Positions 34,734-43,382 of a stretch of DNA of 64,000 nucleotides are shown here, in pieces; position 1 is the stretch's first letter, and the number at the start of each line of letters is the position of its first letter. A program made the translations under genes and the position numbers. The DNA is from an uncultured Veillonellaceae bacterium (GTDB lineage: Bacteria > Bacillota > Negativicutes > Veillonellales > Dialisteraceae), in NCBI GenBank assembly GCA_958348245.1, contig CATVYJ010000007.1:37685-101684 (forward strand). The letters are read 5' to 3'. The notes below the pieces were generated by a model. It saw nothing but the letters and a program-made list of their open reading frames with translations, had not been told where the DNA came from and ran no database searches.

Positions 34734-35876
34734 ATGAAAATCATGACCATCTTCGGCACCCGGCCGGAAGCGATCAAAATGGCGCCGGTCATCGCGGAGC
34801 TCCGGAAGCATCCCGATATCGAGACGCGGGTGTGCATCACCGCCCAGCACCGGGAAATGCTCGATCAGGTGATGGCGCTGTTCCATATTCAGGCGGACTA
34901 TGACCTGAACATCATGGCGCAGGGGCAGACGCTCTACGACATCACGGGGCGCGTGCTCCGGGGCCTGCAGGAGGTCTTCGCGAAGGAGCGGCCGGACTGC
35001 GTGCTCGTCCACGGGGACACCACCACCACTTTTACGGCGGCGCTCGCCGCGTTCTACGCGCAGATTCCCGTGGGCCACGTGGAGGCGGGGCTCCGCACGG
35101 GCAATCTGCTCTCTCCCTTCCCGGAAGAGGCGAACCGCCAGCTCACGGGGGTGCTGGCGAATTACCATTTCGCCCCCACGGAGACGGCCCGGGACAATCT
35201 GCTCCGGGAGCATAAAAAAGCGGAGGATATCTTCGTCACGGGCAATACGGTGATCGACGCGCTCTTTGCCACGGTGAAGAAGGACTACACCTTTGCCGAC
35301 GCGGCCATCGAACAGATCGAGGAGCACAAGCGGGTGATCCTCGTCACGACCCACCGCCGGGAAAATCTGGGCGCGCCCATGCACCACGTGTACCGGGCGC
35401 TGCGCCGCCTCGTGGACGACATCCTCGATACGGAGATCGTCTTCCCCGTGCACCGCAATCCCCTCGTGCGGGAAGCGGTGGCGGAAGAGCTCGAAGGACA
35501 CGACCGGATTCATCTGGTCGAGCCCATGGAGTACGAGCCTTTCACCAATCTCATGGCGCGGTCCGCCATCGTATTGACCGACAGCGGCGGCATTCAGGAA
35601 GAAGCGCCCAGCCTGGGCAAGCCCGTGCTCGTGCTCCGGGACACCACGGAGCGCCCCGAAGCGGTGGCGGCGGGGACCGTAAAGCTCGTGGGCACCGACG
35701 AAGAGACGATCTACGAGACGGCGCACCGGCTCCTCACGGACGAAGCGGCCTACCGGCAGATGGCGGAAGCGGTGAATCCCTACGGCGACGGCCGTGCGGC
35801 GGCGCGCATCGTGGGATGGCTCCGCTGCCGCGCGGGCCTTTCGGACGAAGCGCCCGCGCCGTTTGCCGCCCGCTGA
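34734..35876 (+). CDS. wecB: UDP-N-acetylglucosamine 2-epimerase, non-hydrolysing
   Basis: 380 aa GT-B-like enzyme that interconverts UDP-GlcNAc and UDP-ManNAc. Motifs: MTIFGTRPEAIKMAPVI, TAQHREMLDQ, VHGDTTTTF, GHVEAGLRTGN, PFPEEANRQLTG and DSGGIQEEAPSLGKPVLVLR. Length is usual. Start ATG after GAAAGGAAG. It sits 22 bases behind the wecA-like gene, so both feed the same ManNAc- or GlcNAc-containing glycan. No ManNAc dehydrogenase (wecC) follows. The C-terminus runs into a short alanine-rich tail. Confidence 0.95.
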   Translation: MKIMTIFGTRPEAIKMAPVIAELRKHPDIETRVCITAQHREMLDQVMALFHIQADYDLNIMAQGQTLYDITGRVLRGLQEVFAKERPDCVLVHGDTTTTFTAALAAFYAQIPVGHVEAGLRTGNLLSPFPEEANRQLTGVLANYHFAPTETARDNLLREHKKAEDIFVTGNTVIDALFATVKKDYTFADAAIEQIEEHKRVILVTTHRRENLGAPMHHVYRALRRLVDDILDTEIVFPVHRNPLVREAVAEELEGHDRIHLVEPMEYEPFTNLMARSAIVLTDSGGIQEEAPSLGKPVLVLRDTTERPEAVAAGTVKLVGTDEETIYETAHRLLTDEAAYRQMAEAVNPYGDGRAAARIVGWLRCRAGLSDEAPAPFAAR

Positions 35877-35967
35877 CCGGACGGGTCGGCGGCGGGACGG
35901 AGAGCCGGGACGCCCGGAGCCGTTTTCATTCCGCCGTTTGGAAAAATTTTCGGAATCGGAAAGAAAA

Positions 35968-36010
35968 AATCGGGGAAATTTCCGGCAAAGGGCCTGTTTT
36001 TCCCCGATTT
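35968..36010 (+). terminator. hairpin, probable terminator
   Basis: AAATCGGGGA and TCCCCGATTT arms separated by a loop of about 20 bases, with flanking A and T stretches. It lies downstream of wecB and upstream of the ATP synthase operon. Confidence 0.6.
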
Positions 36011-36063
36011 CCTGTGGCATCGCGCCCCCGCATATGTTACAATGAAAACGTATGAATTTCAGT

Positions 36064-36097
36064 TGACAGATGTATAAAGACTGTGCTGTCATTTTTT
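36064..36097 (+). promoter_or_regulatory. attenuator-like hairpin upstream of the atp operon
   Basis: TGACAG / CTGTCA arms 16 bases apart, followed directly by T6. TACAAT at 36036-36041 is a possible -10 just upstream, so the hairpin would lie in the atp leader. It could be a weak terminator or attenuator. Confidence 0.4.
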
Positions 36098-36145
36098 GCC
36101 AACCAAAAAATGAGCACCCGTAGGAAGGAGAACCTGCCGCGCCCC

Positions 36146-36379
36146 ATGGACAAACCCGGTCACAACAGGGACAAGCAATCTGATTTCAATCCGCTGCGCA
36201 GTGTGGCAGTGGCTTCCGGAGCGGGGCTCACCATGCTGACCTGCATCGGCCTCTGCGTCTATGCAGGTCTTCGCTGTGATGAATACTTCGGCACGTCCCC
36301 CTGGGGCCTTGCGGCGTTTTCTCTCCTCGGCGCGGTGAGCGGCATCTACTCTGTCATCAAGCAGATGCTGAGGAAATGA
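36146..36379 (+). CDS. AtpZ/AtpI-like ATP synthase accessory protein
   Basis: 77 aa if translation starts at the ATG at 36146; the open frame extends to 36083 and AAGGAG at 36125 is 15 bases upstream, so the exact start is uncertain. Two membrane helices (about 21-42 and 52-70) and the SPWGLAAFSLLGAVSGI loop match the small PF09527 proteins encoded at the head of many Firmicute atp operons. They have been proposed to act in Mg2+/Ca2+ supply or c-ring assembly. Position before atpI fits. Confidence 0.75.
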   Translation: MDKPGHNRDKQSDFNPLRSVAVASGAGLTMLTCIGLCVYAGLRCDEYFGTSPWGLAAFSLLGAVSGIYSVIKQMLRK

Positions 36380-36380
36380 T

Positions 36381-36764
36381 ATGACATACGATGAGACCTT
36401 TCCCGTCTATGCGGCGCACATCCGCCGGATGACAGGAGGCATCGCGGTCCTCTGCGCGGCGGCGGCGTTCGTCTTCTTCGGCGCGGCGTACGGCGCGGGC
36501 GTCCTCCTGGGCGCGGCCTTCCAGATCGCGTTCCTGTCGTTCCTCCGCGCGAAATACGTCAAATGGTCCGAAATGGGCCGGGCGCCCGAAGACATCGGGC
36601 ACAAACTCGTGTACTACACGGGGGCGCGGCTCTTTTTTGAAATCGGCGCGTGCGTGCTGGTGACGCTCGCCGCCGGACTGGCCGTATTCGGCTTCCTTAC
36701 CGGCTTACTTTCATTGACGGCGGCCACCGTTGTGGACAAAGTCGTCAGTGTAATTAAGGAATAA
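36381..36764 (+). CDS. atpI: ATP synthase subunit I
   Basis: 127 aa, start one base after the previous stop. Four hydrophobic segments (about 18-36, 38-52, 80-97 and 100-118) fit the ATP-synt_I family. These proteins help assemble the c-ring and are not part of the finished enzyme. Sequence conservation in this family is weak, so the name rests mainly on topology and its place between the small accessory gene and atpB. Confidence 0.75.
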   Translation: MTYDETFPVYAAHIRRMTGGIAVLCAAAAFVFFGAAYGAGVLLGAAFQIAFLSFLRAKYVKWSEMGRAPEDIGHKLVYYTGARLFFEIGACVLVTLAAGLAVFGFLTGLLSLTAATVVDKVVSVIKE

Positions 36765-36803
36765 ATCTTCTTGACATCCTTGTAAGAGAGAGGGGGTGAG
36801 ACT

Positions 36804-37469
36804 ATGCATCTTCATACAGGTACACACGTAGTGACAGAGTTATTTGGAATGCAGGTCAATCTGGATACCATCTTCACCACATGGCTGGCGGCGCTCATCG
36901 TCATCCTCGTGACGCTCGCGGCGACCCGCGGACGCGCAATGGTGCCGAGCGGCGTGCAGAACGCCATGGAAATGCTCGTGGAGGCGCTGTGCAATCAGTT
37001 CCAGGACAACATCGGGCACAAATACCGCCAGGTGGCCACGTGGCTTTTGACCCTCTTCCTTTTCATCTTCACTTCGAACCAGATCGGGCTTCTGCCGACG
37101 AACCATCTGACGGCGTCCCCCACCAATGACGTCAATACGACGCTGGGGCTGGCCATCGCCTCTTCTCTGGCCATTCATTTCTATTTCCTGAAAAACAAGG
37201 GATTCGGCCACTGGATCGGGCACTTCTTCAAGCCGTTCTCCCTGTTCGTCGTCATGAATCTTGTCGAAGAAGTGGCGCGGCCCATCACGCTGGCCATGCG
37301 TCTATTCGGCAACATCCTCGCAGGGGAAATTCTTCTCGAAGTTCTCTATGCTCTGGCGCCGTGGCTCGTACCTATGATCTGGATTGCCTTCAGTCTGTTC
37401 GTGGGCGCAGTCCAGGCCTACATCTTCACCACGCTCGTATCCATCTACCTGAAAGAGAGCGTTGAGTGA
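36804..37469 (+). CDS. atpB: ATP synthase Fo subunit a
   Basis: 221 aa, membrane stator subunit that carries ions to the c-ring. Five or six helices. The essential arginine lies in ITLAMRLFGNILAGE, and the C-terminal helix has WIAFSLFVGAVQAYIFTTLVSIY. A FLFIFTSNQIGLLP segment marks the earlier conserved region. GAGAGAGGGGGTGAG precedes the ATG. The length is at the short end for bacterial subunits, with little N-terminal extension. Confidence 0.96.
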   Translation: MHLHTGTHVVTELFGMQVNLDTIFTTWLAALIVILVTLAATRGRAMVPSGVQNAMEMLVEALCNQFQDNIGHKYRQVATWLLTLFLFIFTSNQIGLLPTNHLTASPTNDVNTTLGLAIASSLAIHFYFLKNKGFGHWIGHFFKPFSLFVVMNLVEEVARPITLAMRLFGNILAGEILLEVLYALAPWLVPMIWIAFSLFVGAVQAYIFTTLVSIYLKESVE

Positions 37470-37570
37470 TCACGGACACATTCTTTTCATCCAAAACGGC
37501 GCCGTCCGTCCAACCGGCATGTACACCGGGAAACCCCGGAAATAGTTAATTCTCAGGAGGAATTATAACC

Positions 37571-37822
37571 ATGGATCAGACTATTGTTGCACAGTATTCC
37601 GTTCTCGCAGCAGCTATCATCGCAGGCCTCGCTTCTATCGCAGCGGCATTCTCCGACTCCAACGCAGCGGCTCACGCTCTCGACGGCATGACCCGTCAGC
37701 CGGAAATGGCAGGCAAGCTCTTCACGAACATGCTCGTCGCCATCGGCCTTATCGAATCCATTCCGATCATCGCTATCGTTATCGCTATCGTTCTGGTATT
37801 CGCTAACCCGTTCCTCGGCTAA
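37571..37822 (+). CDS. atpE: ATP synthase Fo subunit c
   Basis: 83 aa hairpin of two helices joined by the polar RQPE loop; many copies form the rotor ring. The ion-binding carboxylate is Glu62 in GLIESIP, with Ser63 next to it as in sodium-type rings. On helix 1, Asp29 (AAFSDSN) lies 13 residues before the loop arginine, where Ilyobacter has Gln32 and Fusobacterium has a second carboxylate. This points to a two-carboxylate site and possible Na+ coupling. A long gap (37470-37570) with AGGAGG precedes the ATG, allowing strong translation. Confidence 0.96.
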   Translation: MDQTIVAQYSVLAAAIIAGLASIAAAFSDSNAAAHALDGMTRQPEMAGKLFTNMLVAIGLIESIPIIAIVIAIVLVFANPFLG

Positions 37823-37858
37823 TAGTTTCACATTCATTAGCCTAAGGAGGGGAGTTCA

Positions 37859-38353
37859 TTGGTAGAATTAAACGGAACCTTGCTGTGGCAGATCGTAAAC
37901 TTCGTCATCCTTTGTGCAATTCTGGGCCATTTCGCCTACAAGCCGATGCTGAAGGTGCTGGACGAGCGTAAAGCCCGCATCCAGAACGACCTCGATTCCG
38001 CCGCTTCCGCCAACGCGGACGCGCAGAAGCTGAAAGAAAGCTATGAAGCGCAGCTCCGCGACGCGCAGGTCAAGGCGCAGGAGATCGTCAATAAGGCAGT
38101 GAAGGAAGCCCAGGTCCAGGCACAGGCACAGATCGATGCGGCGCGCGACGCCATCGCCAAGGAAAAGGAAGCCGCTTCCAAGCAGATCGAAAGAGAACGC
38201 ACGGAAGCCCTCGAAGACCTGAAGTCTCAGGTGGCCGTCCTTTCCTGCGACATCGCTTCGAAGATCATCAGCAAGAATATGACACCGGACACCAACGATC
38301 GCCTGATTGCAGAAAGCATCGCGAAGCTGGGTGCCCACAAAGCAGGTAAATAA
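37859..38353 (+). CDS. atpF: ATP synthase Fo subunit b
   Basis: 164 aa from a TTG start after AAGGAGGGGAG. One N-terminal membrane helix (about 6-25) is followed by a long charged helix rich in K, E, A and Q that forms the peripheral stalk dimer. YKPMLKVLDERKARIQNDL after the membrane segment is typical. It links subunit a to the F1 head through delta. Confidence 0.95.
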   Translation: MVELNGTLLWQIVNFVILCAILGHFAYKPMLKVLDERKARIQNDLDSAASANADAQKLKESYEAQLRDAQVKAQEIVNKAVKEAQVQAQAQIDAARDAIAKEKEAASKQIERERTEALEDLKSQVAVLSCDIASKIISKNMTPDTNDRLIAESIAKLGAHKAGK

Positions 38354-38355
38354 TC

Positions 38356-38901
38356 ATGGATAAGAACGTAATCGTTGCTAAAAAGTACGGACGTGCCATC
38401 TATGAGATTGCTCTCGAGCAGAAAAGCCTGGAAAAAACAGAAGAGGAACTCAAACTCATCGCCGATACCCTCGAGGGAAGCGCTGAGCTGAAATCCTTCC
38501 TTAACCATCCTTTCCTTACGAAGGATGCCAAGAAAGATACCATACAGAAATTGTTTGCAGATAAGGTGCAGCCCGTCGTGCTGCAGTTCTGCTTCGTCGT
38601 GATCGACAGAGACCGCTTCGACTGCTTCCACCAGATGGTGGACGTGTACACCGCGCTGGCCCACGAAGGCCTCGGCATCGAAGAAGCGCTCGTCACCTCC
38701 GCGCTCCCGCTCACGCAGGAACAGGCGGACGCCCTCAAGGCCAAGCTCGAGGAAATGACCGGCAAGACGATCATCATGAAACAGAAGGTGGACGCGGCTC
38801 TTCTCGGCGGATTTACCGTGCAGATCGGCGACCGTCTCATCGACGGCTCCGTGGCGAGACAGCTGCAAACCCTGAAAGCAAAAATCATGCAAAAAGATTG
38901 A
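38356..38901 (+). CDS. atpH: ATP synthase F1 subunit delta
   Basis: 181 aa. The N-terminal six-helix domain begins AKKYGRAIYEIALEQ and includes FLNHPFLTKDAKK. The C-terminal domain has VTSALPLTQEQADALKAKLEEMTGK and ends GFTVQIGDRLIDGSVARQLQ. It attaches the peripheral stalk to the alpha3-beta3 head. It starts 2 bases after the atpF stop. Confidence 0.95.
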   Translation: MDKNVIVAKKYGRAIYEIALEQKSLEKTEEELKLIADTLEGSAELKSFLNHPFLTKDAKKDTIQKLFADKVQPVVLQFCFVVIDRDRFDCFHQMVDVYTALAHEGLGIEEALVTSALPLTQEQADALKAKLEEMTGKTIIMKQKVDAALLGGFTVQIGDRLIDGSVARQLQTLKAKIMQKD

Positions 38902-38916
38902 GGTGACTTATAGGAA

Positions 38917-40452
38917 ATGAAAATCAGTTCAGATGAAATTACATCTGTCATCAAAAAACAGATCGAAAACTACAAAGTAGACCTCAATGTCGATGAAGTA
39001 GGCAGAGTCCTGGAAGTCGGCGACGGCATCGCCCACGTATACGGACTCGAAAACTGCATGTCCGGCGAACTGCTCGAACTGCCCCACGGCGTGTACGGCA
39101 TGGCGCTGAACCTGGAAGAAAGCAACGTCGGCGTCGTACTGCTCGGCCAGTATGAGACCATCAAGGAAGGCGATCTGGTCAAGCGCACGGGACGCCTGAT
39201 GCAGGTGCCCGTAGGCGACGCAGTCATCGGACGCGTGGTCAACTCCCTCGGCCAGCCGATCGACGGCAAGGGCGAGATCAAAACCGACGAATACCGCGAC
39301 ATTGAAATCAAAGCTCCGGGCATTGCCGACCGGCAGCCCGTAAACGTACCGCTCCAGACCGGTCTGAAGGCCATCGACTCCATGGTCCCGATCGGACGCG
39401 GCCAGCGCGAACTCATCATCGGCGACCGCGGCACCGGCAAGACCGCCGTGGCCATCGACACTATTCTGAATCAGAAGGGCAACGGCGTCATCTGCATTTA
39501 CGTCTCCATCGGCCAGAAGAACGCCAACGTCGTCCGCGTGTATGAAAAGCTCAAAGCGGAAGGCGCGATGGACTACTCCATCATCGTCCACGCCGGCGCT
39601 TCCGAAAGCTCCCCGATGCAGTACCTCGCGCCGTACTCCGGCGTATCCATCGCGGAATACTTCATGCACCAGGGCAAAGACGTGCTCATCATTTACGACG
39701 ACCTCTCCAAGCAGGCTGTCGCCTACCGTGCGATGTCCCTGCTGCTCCGCCGTCCGCCGGGACGTGAAGCGTACCCGGGCGACGTCTTCTATCTGCATTC
39801 CCGCCTCCTGGAACGCGCGGCCCGTCTTTCCGACAAGCTGGGCGGCGGCTCCATCACGGCGCTGCCGATCATTGAAACGCTCGCCGGCGACGTAGGCGCG
39901 TTCATTCCGACGAACGTCATCTCCATCACTGACGGCCAGATCTATCTGGAAACGAACCTCTTCTACGCAGGCATCCGTCCGGCGATCAACGTCGGCCTCT
40001 CCGTATCCCGCGTAGGCGGCGCGGCCCAGATCAAAGCCATGAAGCAGGTCGCAGGCACGCTCCGTCTGGATCTGGCGCAGTACCGCGAACTGGCGGCCTT
40101 CGCGCAGTTCGGCTCCGACCTCGATCCGGCGACGAAAGCCCAGATCGACCGCGGCCAGCGCACGACCGAAGTCCTGAAGCAGCCGCAGTACAGCCCGTAC
40201 CCGGTCGAAGATCAGGTCATGGCCATCTTCACGGCGGTACAGGGATTCCTCGACGATCTCGAAGTCACCGAAGTCGTCGAATTCGAACATCAGCTGATCG
40301 CATTCCTCCACAGCAGCCATCCGGAAATCGGCGCGAACATCGTCGAGACGAAGAAACTCACCGATGAGAACGAAGCGGCGCTGCGTGCGGCCATTGATGA
40401 ATTCAAGACTCGTTACAAGGCGGCGAAAACGACTGAAACGGCAGAGGGGTGA
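38917..40452 (+). CDS. atpA: ATP synthase F1 subunit alpha
   Basis: 511 aa, regulatory nucleotide-binding subunit. Walker A GDRGTGKT is near 170, followed by the QKN stretch; the arginine finger lies in the VGLSVSRVGGAAQIKAMK block. N-terminal beta-barrel and C-terminal helical domains are complete. Start ATG 11 bases after GAGGTGA. No unusual insertions. Confidence 0.98.
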   Translation: MKISSDEITSVIKKQIENYKVDLNVDEVGRVLEVGDGIAHVYGLENCMSGELLELPHGVYGMALNLEESNVGVVLLGQYETIKEGDLVKRTGRLMQVPVGDAVIGRVVNSLGQPIDGKGEIKTDEYRDIEIKAPGIADRQPVNVPLQTGLKAIDSMVPIGRGQRELIIGDRGTGKTAVAIDTILNQKGNGVICIYVSIGQKNANVVRVYEKLKAEGAMDYSIIVHAGASESSPMQYLAPYSGVSIAEYFMHQGKDVLIIYDDLSKQAVAYRAMSLLLRRPPGREAYPGDVFYLHSRLLERAARLSDKLGGGSITALPIIETLAGDVGAFIPTNVISITDGQIYLETNLFYAGIRPAINVGLSVSRVGGAAQIKAMKQVAGTLRLDLAQYRELAAFAQFGSDLDPATKAQIDRGQRTTEVLKQPQYSPYPVEDQVMAIFTAVQGFLDDLEVTEVVEFEHQLIAFLHSSHPEIGANIVETKKLTDENEAALRAAIDEFKTRYKAAKTTETAEG

Positions 40453-40457
40453 TCTGA

Positions 40458-41354
40458 ATGGAGAGTACTCGCGATATAAAGGGGCGCATTAAATCCGTCA
40501 CCAATATCCAGCAGATCACGAAAGCGATGAAGATGGTCGCCGCGGCGCGCCTCCGCAAAGCGGAAGAAAAAGCGCACGGCGCCCGTCCCTACGCAGACAA
40601 AGTGGAAGAGCTCCTTCGCCGGGCCTCTTCTGCAGCGCCGGGCTACGCGAATCCGCTCCTCGCCGAGCGGGACGTGAAAGTCACAGGCTACCTCATCATC
40701 TCCGGTGACAAGGGCCTGGCCGGCGCATACACCTCCAATGTCATGAAACAGACGATGGCAGAGATCGCTGGAAAGGACCCGGAATCCTACAGACTCTACG
40801 TCTGCGGGAAACAGGCGCGGAACTACCTCAAATTCCGCGGATACCGCATGGATTCCTACCATTTCGGATTTTCTGATAAGCCGTCCGCCGATGACTCCAT
40901 CATGCTTGCCAAAGAAGTGATCGACCTCTTCAACAAGGGAGAAATCGACGAAGTCAAAGTCATCTACACGAAGTTTTACACCGCTCTCCGCCAGCAGGTC
41001 ACCGTGACCCGCCTGCTTCCCATCGAAGCGCCGGAAGCGGAAGAAGCAGCGGAAGACACCGTCACCGCTGACGGCCTGAAAGTCACAAAGGGCGAAGTCC
41101 CCTACATTTTCATGCCCGACGCCGGAGCGGTCCTCGACAATCTGCTTCCCGAATATGTACAGGTACAGATCTACAGCGCGATGCTGCAGTCCGCGGCATC
41201 CGAACTGGGCAGCCGTATGGCCGCCATGTCGGCCGCGACCGACAACGCGACGGAACGCATTGCCGACCTCAACCTGACGTACAACAAAGCCCGTCAGGCG
41301 CAGGTCACCAATGAAATTTCCGAAATCGTCGGCGGCGCGAACGCGCTCGAATGA
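40458..41354 (+). CDS. atpG: ATP synthase F1 subunit gamma
   Basis: 298 aa central stalk. The N-terminal helix (RDIKGRIKSVTNIQQITKAM) and C-terminal helix (ATDNATERIADLNLTYNKAR) form the coiled shaft that rotates inside the head; the middle is a Rossmann-like domain with ISGDKGLAGAY. A short acidic insert (APEAEEAAEDT, about 192-203) is not common in the family and could be a loop on the outer face. Confidence 0.96.
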   Translation: MESTRDIKGRIKSVTNIQQITKAMKMVAAARLRKAEEKAHGARPYADKVEELLRRASSAAPGYANPLLAERDVKVTGYLIISGDKGLAGAYTSNVMKQTMAEIAGKDPESYRLYVCGKQARNYLKFRGYRMDSYHFGFSDKPSADDSIMLAKEVIDLFNKGEIDEVKVIYTKFYTALRQQVTVTRLLPIEAPEAEEAAEDTVTADGLKVTKGEVPYIFMPDAGAVLDNLLPEYVQVQIYSAMLQSAASELGSRMAAMSAATDNATERIADLNLTYNKARQAQVTNEISEIVGGANALE

Positions 41355-41386
41355 TCGGTACGAAGGTTAAGGAGGAATGCTTCTTC

Positions 41387-42811
41387 ATGAGCAAGGAACA
41401 GGTAGGAAAAGTTATACAGGTAATCGGCGCCGTCGTCGATATTGCCTTTGATGATGATTCCAACTTGCCTGCTATTTACAACGCCATCCACGTCAAAGAC
41501 GACAAGGGAAGCGTGCCGGTCGATGTTGTGTGCGAAACCATGCAGCATCTCGGCGACGGCGTAGTCCGTGCGGTAGCCATGAGCTCCACGGACGGCATGG
41601 TAAGAGGAATGAAAGCAGTCGACACCGGCCGCGCCATTGCGGTGCCGGTAGGCGACGGCTGCCTCGGACGCATTTTCAACGTCCTGGGCGAAACCGTGGA
41701 CAACGATCCCAAGAAAGTCGAAGCGTCGGACTACTGGCCGATTCACCGCCAGGCCCCGGCCTTCAAAGACCAGTCTCCGGCAACGGAAATTTTTGAAACC
41801 GGCATCAAGGTCGTCGACCTCATCGCGCCGTACGCCAAAGGCGGCAAGATCGGTCTGTTCGGCGGCGCAGGCGTCGGCAAGACGGTCCTCATTCAGGAAC
41901 TCATTCACAACGTGGCGACCGCGCACTCCGGCTGCTCCGTATTCTGCGGCGTAGGCGAACGCACCCGTGAAGGCAACGACCTCTGGGGTGAAATGACCGA
42001 ATCCGGCGTTATCAACAAGGTAGCCCTGATTTACGGCCAGATGAACGAACCGCCGGGAGCCCGTATGCGTGTCGGCCTGACCGGCCTGACCATGGCGGAA
42101 TACTTCCGCGACGTGCAGCATCAGGACGTGCTGCTCTTCATCGACAACATCTTCCGCTTCGTCCAGGCAGGCTCCGAAGTATCGGCACTGCTGGGCCGCA
42201 TGCCTTCCGCCGTAGGGTACCAGCCGACGCTGGCCACCGATATCGGCGAACTGCAGGAACGCATCACCTCTACGAAGGACGGCTCCGTCACTTCCGTACA
42301 GGCCGTATACGTACCGGCAGACGACCTGACCGACCCCGCGCCGGCAGGCGTATTCACCCACCTCGACGCGACGACGGTACTGAACCGCTCCATCGCCGAA
42401 CTGGGCATCTATCCCGCCGTGGATCCGCTGGACTCCACCAGCCGTATTCTCGACCCGAACATCCTCGGGGAAGAGCACTACAAAGTGGCCCGCGGCGTAC
42501 AGGCCATTCTGCAGCGCTACAAAGAACTGCAGGACATCATCGCCATCCTCGGCATGGAAGAACTCTCCGATGAAGACAAACTCATCGTAGCCCGTGCAAG
42601 AAAGATTCAGAGATTCCTGTCTCAGCCGTTCTTCGTAGCAGAACAGTTCACCGGCCAGCCCGGCAAGTACGTTCCGCTGAAAGAAACGATCCGCGGCTTC
42701 AAGGAAATCCTCGAAGGCAAGCACGACGACCTGCCGGAAGGCGCATTCTATCTCGTAGGCACCATTGACGAAGCGATCGAAAAGGCTGAAAAGATGAAGA
42801 AAGGGGAATAA
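41387..42811 (+). CDS. atpD: ATP synthase F1 subunit beta
   Basis: 474 aa, catalytic subunit, from the ATG at 41387 that follows AAGGAGGA by 10 bases; a longer frame from 41351 overlaps atpG but lacks conservation. Walker A GGAGVGKT (about 155) and GERTREGNDLW hold the catalytic lysine and glutamate. LLFIDNIFRF is Walker B, and ALLGRMPSAVGYQPTLATD is the adenine-binding catch loop region. Complete and standard. Confidence 0.98.
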   Translation: MSKEQVGKVIQVIGAVVDIAFDDDSNLPAIYNAIHVKDDKGSVPVDVVCETMQHLGDGVVRAVAMSSTDGMVRGMKAVDTGRAIAVPVGDGCLGRIFNVLGETVDNDPKKVEASDYWPIHRQAPAFKDQSPATEIFETGIKVVDLIAPYAKGGKIGLFGGAGVGKTVLIQELIHNVATAHSGCSVFCGVGERTREGNDLWGEMTESGVINKVALIYGQMNEPPGARMRVGLTGLTMAEYFRDVQHQDVLLFIDNIFRFVQAGSEVSALLGRMPSAVGYQPTLATDIGELQERITSTKDGSVTSVQAVYVPADDLTDPAPAGVFTHLDATTVLNRSIAELGIYPAVDPLDSTSRILDPNILGEEHYKVARGVQAILQRYKELQDIIAILGMEELSDEDKLIVARARKIQRFLSQPFFVAEQFTGQPGKYVPLKETIRGFKEILEGKHDDLPEGAFYLVGTIDEAIEKAEKMKKGE

Positions 42812-42814
42812 GCC

Positions 42815-43234
42815 ATGGCTGATACCCTTGTCACTCCGCTGCATGTGGAAATCATTACGCCGGACGGCCCGATCTATACGAAAGACGGCGCCACGATGGT
42901 CGTTGCCCGTGCAGTTGACGGTGAATTCGCAGTCATGAAAAACCATCTCCCCCTCGCAGCGGCCCTCCGGGTCGATCCGGTCCGCATCAAGAGCGCGGAC
43001 GGAGAAGAAGAAGTCGCCGTATTCGGAGGCTTCCTTGAAATGGCAGACAACTGCGTCAATATCATCGCACCGCTCGCCGAACTTGCATCGTCCATCGATG
43101 TGGCCCGCGCAGAGGCCGCGCGCAAACGCGCCGAAGAACGGCTGGCAAAACGCACCGCCGACATCGACGTGGAACGCGCAGTCCGCGCTCTCCAGCGCGC
43201 GCTGACCCGGCTGCATGTAGCAGGCAGAATCTAA
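42815..43234 (+). CDS. atpC: ATP synthase F1 subunit epsilon
   Basis: 139 aa. N-terminal beta sandwich (VEIITPDGPIYTKDGATMVV ... GEFAVMKNHLPLAAAL) and a C-terminal helical hairpin (DVARAEAARKRAEERLAKR ... RALQRALTRLHVAGRI) that can extend into the head and inhibit ATP hydrolysis. Last gene of the operon, followed by a terminator. Confidence 0.96.
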   Translation: MADTLVTPLHVEIITPDGPIYTKDGATMVVARAVDGEFAVMKNHLPLAAALRVDPVRIKSADGEEEVAVFGGFLEMADNCVNIIAPLAELASSIDVARAEAARKRAEERLAKRTADIDVERAVRALQRALTRLHVAGRI

Positions 43235-43241
43235 GCAACAG

Positions 43242-43270
43242 AAAAAGCTCCGCATCCGCGGGGCTTTTTT
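43242..43270 (+). terminator. intrinsic terminator of the atp operon
   Basis: AAAAAGCTCCGC / GCGGGGCTTTTTT stem with loop ATCC and one G-T pair. Confidence 0.92.
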
Positions 43271-43382
43271 GCCGGCCTGCCGGAGCGAAGGGGCGGGCTT
43301 CGCTCTGGCGGGTCCGCACCGGTCCTTCCTTTGCGGGATATGCTATAATAGGACGCAAATCTACGGAAAGGGGATGACTCCC

